Source of the DNA: an uncultured Collinsella sp.
GTDB lineage: Bacteria; Actinomycetota; Coriobacteriia; Coriobacteriales; Coriobacteriaceae
Direction of reading: 5' to 3'
Length of the DNA stretch: 6,654 nt
Assembly (NCBI GenBank): GCA_900551625.1
Contig: URWZ01000091.1
Coordinates: forward strand, 1 to 6,654
The notes beneath the pieces were generated by a model. The model searched no databases. It was not told the DNA's origin and saw nothing but the letters and a program-made list of their open reading frames with translations. Each line of letters begins with the position of its first letter. Position 1 is the first letter of the stretch. Shown piece after piece: positions 5,466-6,654 of the stretch. The position numbers were made by a program, and so were the translations under genes.

Positions 5466-6155
5466 ATGGACCACATCGCCGCCTCAAGTGTTGCTTTTAT
5501 TTTCGATTGCGACGGTACGCTGGTTAATAGCACCCCCGTTTGGGCCTATGCCCAGCCAGAGTTATTGCACCGCCACGGCATTGACGTGACGGTCGACGAT
5601 TTTGCCCAGTTTGAGCACCTGTCGCTCGAGGACGAGTGCCAGGCCTACCACGACACCTGGGGCATTGGCGAAAATGGCGAGGAACTCTACCGTGAGCTGA
5701 GCGACATCCTGATCGATGGCTACTCCAAGGTGCCGCCGCGCGAGGGTCTGCTTGCATTTTTGAATCAGGCGCAGGAGGCCGGTATTGCCATGTGCGTTGC
5801 CACGTCCACGCCGGCCGAGCTGGTTCAGTCCGCGCTCGCTGGTGCCGGGCTCGACGCTTATTTGGAGTTTGTTACCACGACGGGCGAGGCGGGACGCTCC
5901 AAGCAGTTCCCCGACGTATACGAGATGGCGCTGCGACGCCTAGAGGAGCGTCACGGGCATAAGTTTGAGCGTGCATGGGTGTTTGAGGACGCTGTCTTTG
6001 GCCTTAAGAGCTCTGGCACCGCCGGCTTTAAGCGCGTGGGTATTTATGACCCGCTCGGTCGCATGGAGCGCGACGAGGTTCGTGACAACTGCGAGATCTT
6101 TATCGATAGCTATGAGGACCTTGATCTGGCCCGCGTGCTTTCGTTTGAGGGCTAG
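5466..6155 (+). CDS. HAD-superfamily hydrolase, beta-phosphoglucomutase/phosphatase-like
   Basis: This 229-residue protein is of the size and layout of subfamily IA HAD enzymes, which transfer or hydrolyse phosphate through an aspartyl-phosphate. Motif I is FDCDGTLVNS (13-22), with nucleophile Asp14 and acid/base Asp16. A mostly helical cap follows at about 20-95. Motif II is VATSTP (111-116), motif III is supplied by Lys146 in GRSKQFPD, and motif IV is VFEDAVFGLKSSGTAG (172-187), with Glu174 and Asp175 as likely magnesium ligands. All catalytic residues are present. The ATG at 5466 is preferred because AAAGG lies seven bases upstream; an in-frame TTG at 5445 would add seven residues without such a site. 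The gene diverges from glgB and is followed after 9 bp by a thiamine pyrophosphokinase gene, probably in one operon. The substrate cannot be read from the sequence; sugar phosphates or thiamine phosphates are both conceivable. Confidence 0.9.
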   Translation: MDHIAASSVAFIFDCDGTLVNSTPVWAYAQPELLHRHGIDVTVDDFAQFEHLSLEDECQAYHDTWGIGENGEELYRELSDILIDGYSKVPPREGLLAFLNQAQEAGIAMCVATSTPAELVQSALAGAGLDAYLEFVTTTGEAGRSKQFPDVYEMALRRLEERHGHKFERAWVFEDAVFGLKSSGTAGFKRVGIYDPLGRMERDEVRDNCEIFIDSYEDLDLARVLSFEG

Positions 6156-6164
6156 GCGAGAGCT

Positions 6165-6604
6165 GTGGCTTGCAAGGTATTAGTGGTTTGCGGCTCGCCC
6201 GTGGTTGCGAGCGCGGATCTGTTGCGTAGGCTAGCAGGGGAGTGCGACCACGTCGTCGCTGTGGATCGCGGGCTCGACGCGCTGCTGGGCGCAGGGCTGG
6301 GCTGCGATGTATATGTGGGAGATGCCGACACGGTGAGCGACGCCGGCCGTGCGTTGGTCGATGCCGCCGAGACCTTTGAGGTAGAGCGTCACGACCCATA
6401 CAAGGACTATACCGATCTGGCGCTGGCGTTCAATTCCGTCCGCCGTCGCTGGCCGGGTGCCGAAGTGGTTGCGACCTGCGCTACCGGCGGCCGTCCCGAC
6501 ATGGCGCTTTCCGTACTGGGGCTGCTCGCGGGCTACGAGGATGCCCCTATCTGGATTGCCGAGGACAAGGTGGTCGCTCGCATCCTTCACGCAGGCGAGT
6601 CGTG
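6165..6604 (+). CDS. thiN: Thiamine pyrophosphokinase, C-terminally truncated by adapter
   Basis: Thiamine pyrophosphokinase transfers pyrophosphate from ATP to thiamine to make the cofactor thiamine diphosphate. It starts at GTG 6165, nine bases after the HAD stop codon and in the same frame; a weak GAG lies upstream. About 146 genomic codons are present of an expected 200-220, and the frame then runs into adapter. The family pattern is clear: VVAVDRGLDALLGAGLGCDVYVGDADTVS (30-58, compare ADGG and GDxDS), KDYTDLALAF (80-89, the KDxTD motif) and ATGGRPDMALSVLGLL (106-121, compare TGGRxDH). Met113 replaces the usual histidine of GGRxDH, and Thr56 the usual serine of GDxDS. The C-terminal beta-sandwich that completes the thiamine pocket is missing here only because the contig ends. 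Whether the intact gene product is a standard kinase cannot be tested from this piece. Confidence 0.85.
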
Positions 6605-6654
6605 CTGTCTCTTATACACATCTGACGCTGCCGACGATATGCAGTGTGTAGATC
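6605..6654 (-). other. Nextera Read 1 adapter, i5 index and start of P5, not genomic
   Basis: Bases 6605-6623 are the reverse-complement Tn5 mosaic end (CTGTCTCTTATACACATCT). Bases 6624-6637 complete the Read 1 adapter and 6638-6645 (TATGCAGT) are the same i5 index as at the left end. Bases 6646-6654 (GTGTAGATC) are the start of the reverse-complement Illumina P5 primer. Genomic sequence ends at 6604. The peptide ending YTHLTLPT read through this stretch in another frame is a well-known contaminant pattern. Confidence 0.98.

Noticed and set aside
6457..6651. Open frame ending with YTHLTLPT
   Set aside because: It overlaps the thiamine kinase gene in another frame, and its end is translated adapter, a known contaminant peptide.
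1..6654. Terminal inverted repeats of a transposon, linear plasmid or phage
   Set aside because: The repeats match Nextera adapter, index and P5 base for base. No transposase, replication or phage gene is present.

Overview
This window is a 6,563-bp piece of bacterial chromosome (42-6604) with unremoved Nextera sequencing adapter at both ends (1-41 and 6605-6654). The DNA is GC-rich. The gene content, the protein sequences and a lysine/alanine-rich tail on the branching enzyme suggest a gut actinobacterium of class Coriobacteriia, most likely Collinsella or a close relative. That assignment is recognition by eye, not a database result.

The left three quarters are a minus-strand glycogen cluster, read right to left: glgB (branching enzyme, 5119-2843), glgP (glycogen phosphorylase, 2748-322) and the first 57 codons of glgC (glucose-1-phosphate adenylyltransferase, 213-42, cut by the adapter). 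GlgC makes ADP-glucose, GlgB adds alpha-1,6 branches to the growing glucan, and GlgP degrades the stored polymer to glucose-1-phosphate. No glycogen synthase (glgA) is visible; it may lie beyond the left end. The gaps of 94 and 108 bp are short enough for one transcript. Both hold inverted repeats placed over the ribosome binding sites: a hairpin that would pair part of the glgP Shine-Dalgarno, and one that holds the glgC start codon in a stem with the Shine-Dalgarno in the loop.

A 346-bp divergent intergenic region (5120-5465) separates glgB from two plus-strand genes. Its glgB side holds a plausible promoter and a leader of about 130 nt with three interlocking helices. The other side holds a cluster of GGTAAAAC-type repeats around TTGACA/TTGACG elements, which looks like an operator region.

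The right end carries a HAD-superfamily phosphatase/phosphomutase (5466-6155). Nine bases later a GTG-started thiamine pyrophosphokinase (6165 onward) begins and is cut by the right adapter. These two are probably co-transcribed, which suggests, without proving, a link between the phosphatase and thiamine phosphates.

I found no mobile element, CRISPR array, tRNA, rRNA or defence system. The perfect terminal inverted repeat is adapter, not a transposon end or a linear replicon terminus. The observations most worth following up are the ribosome-binding-site hairpins, the structured glgB leader, the operator cluster, the basic tail of GlgB, and the loss of a normally conserved active-site histidine in GlgB.
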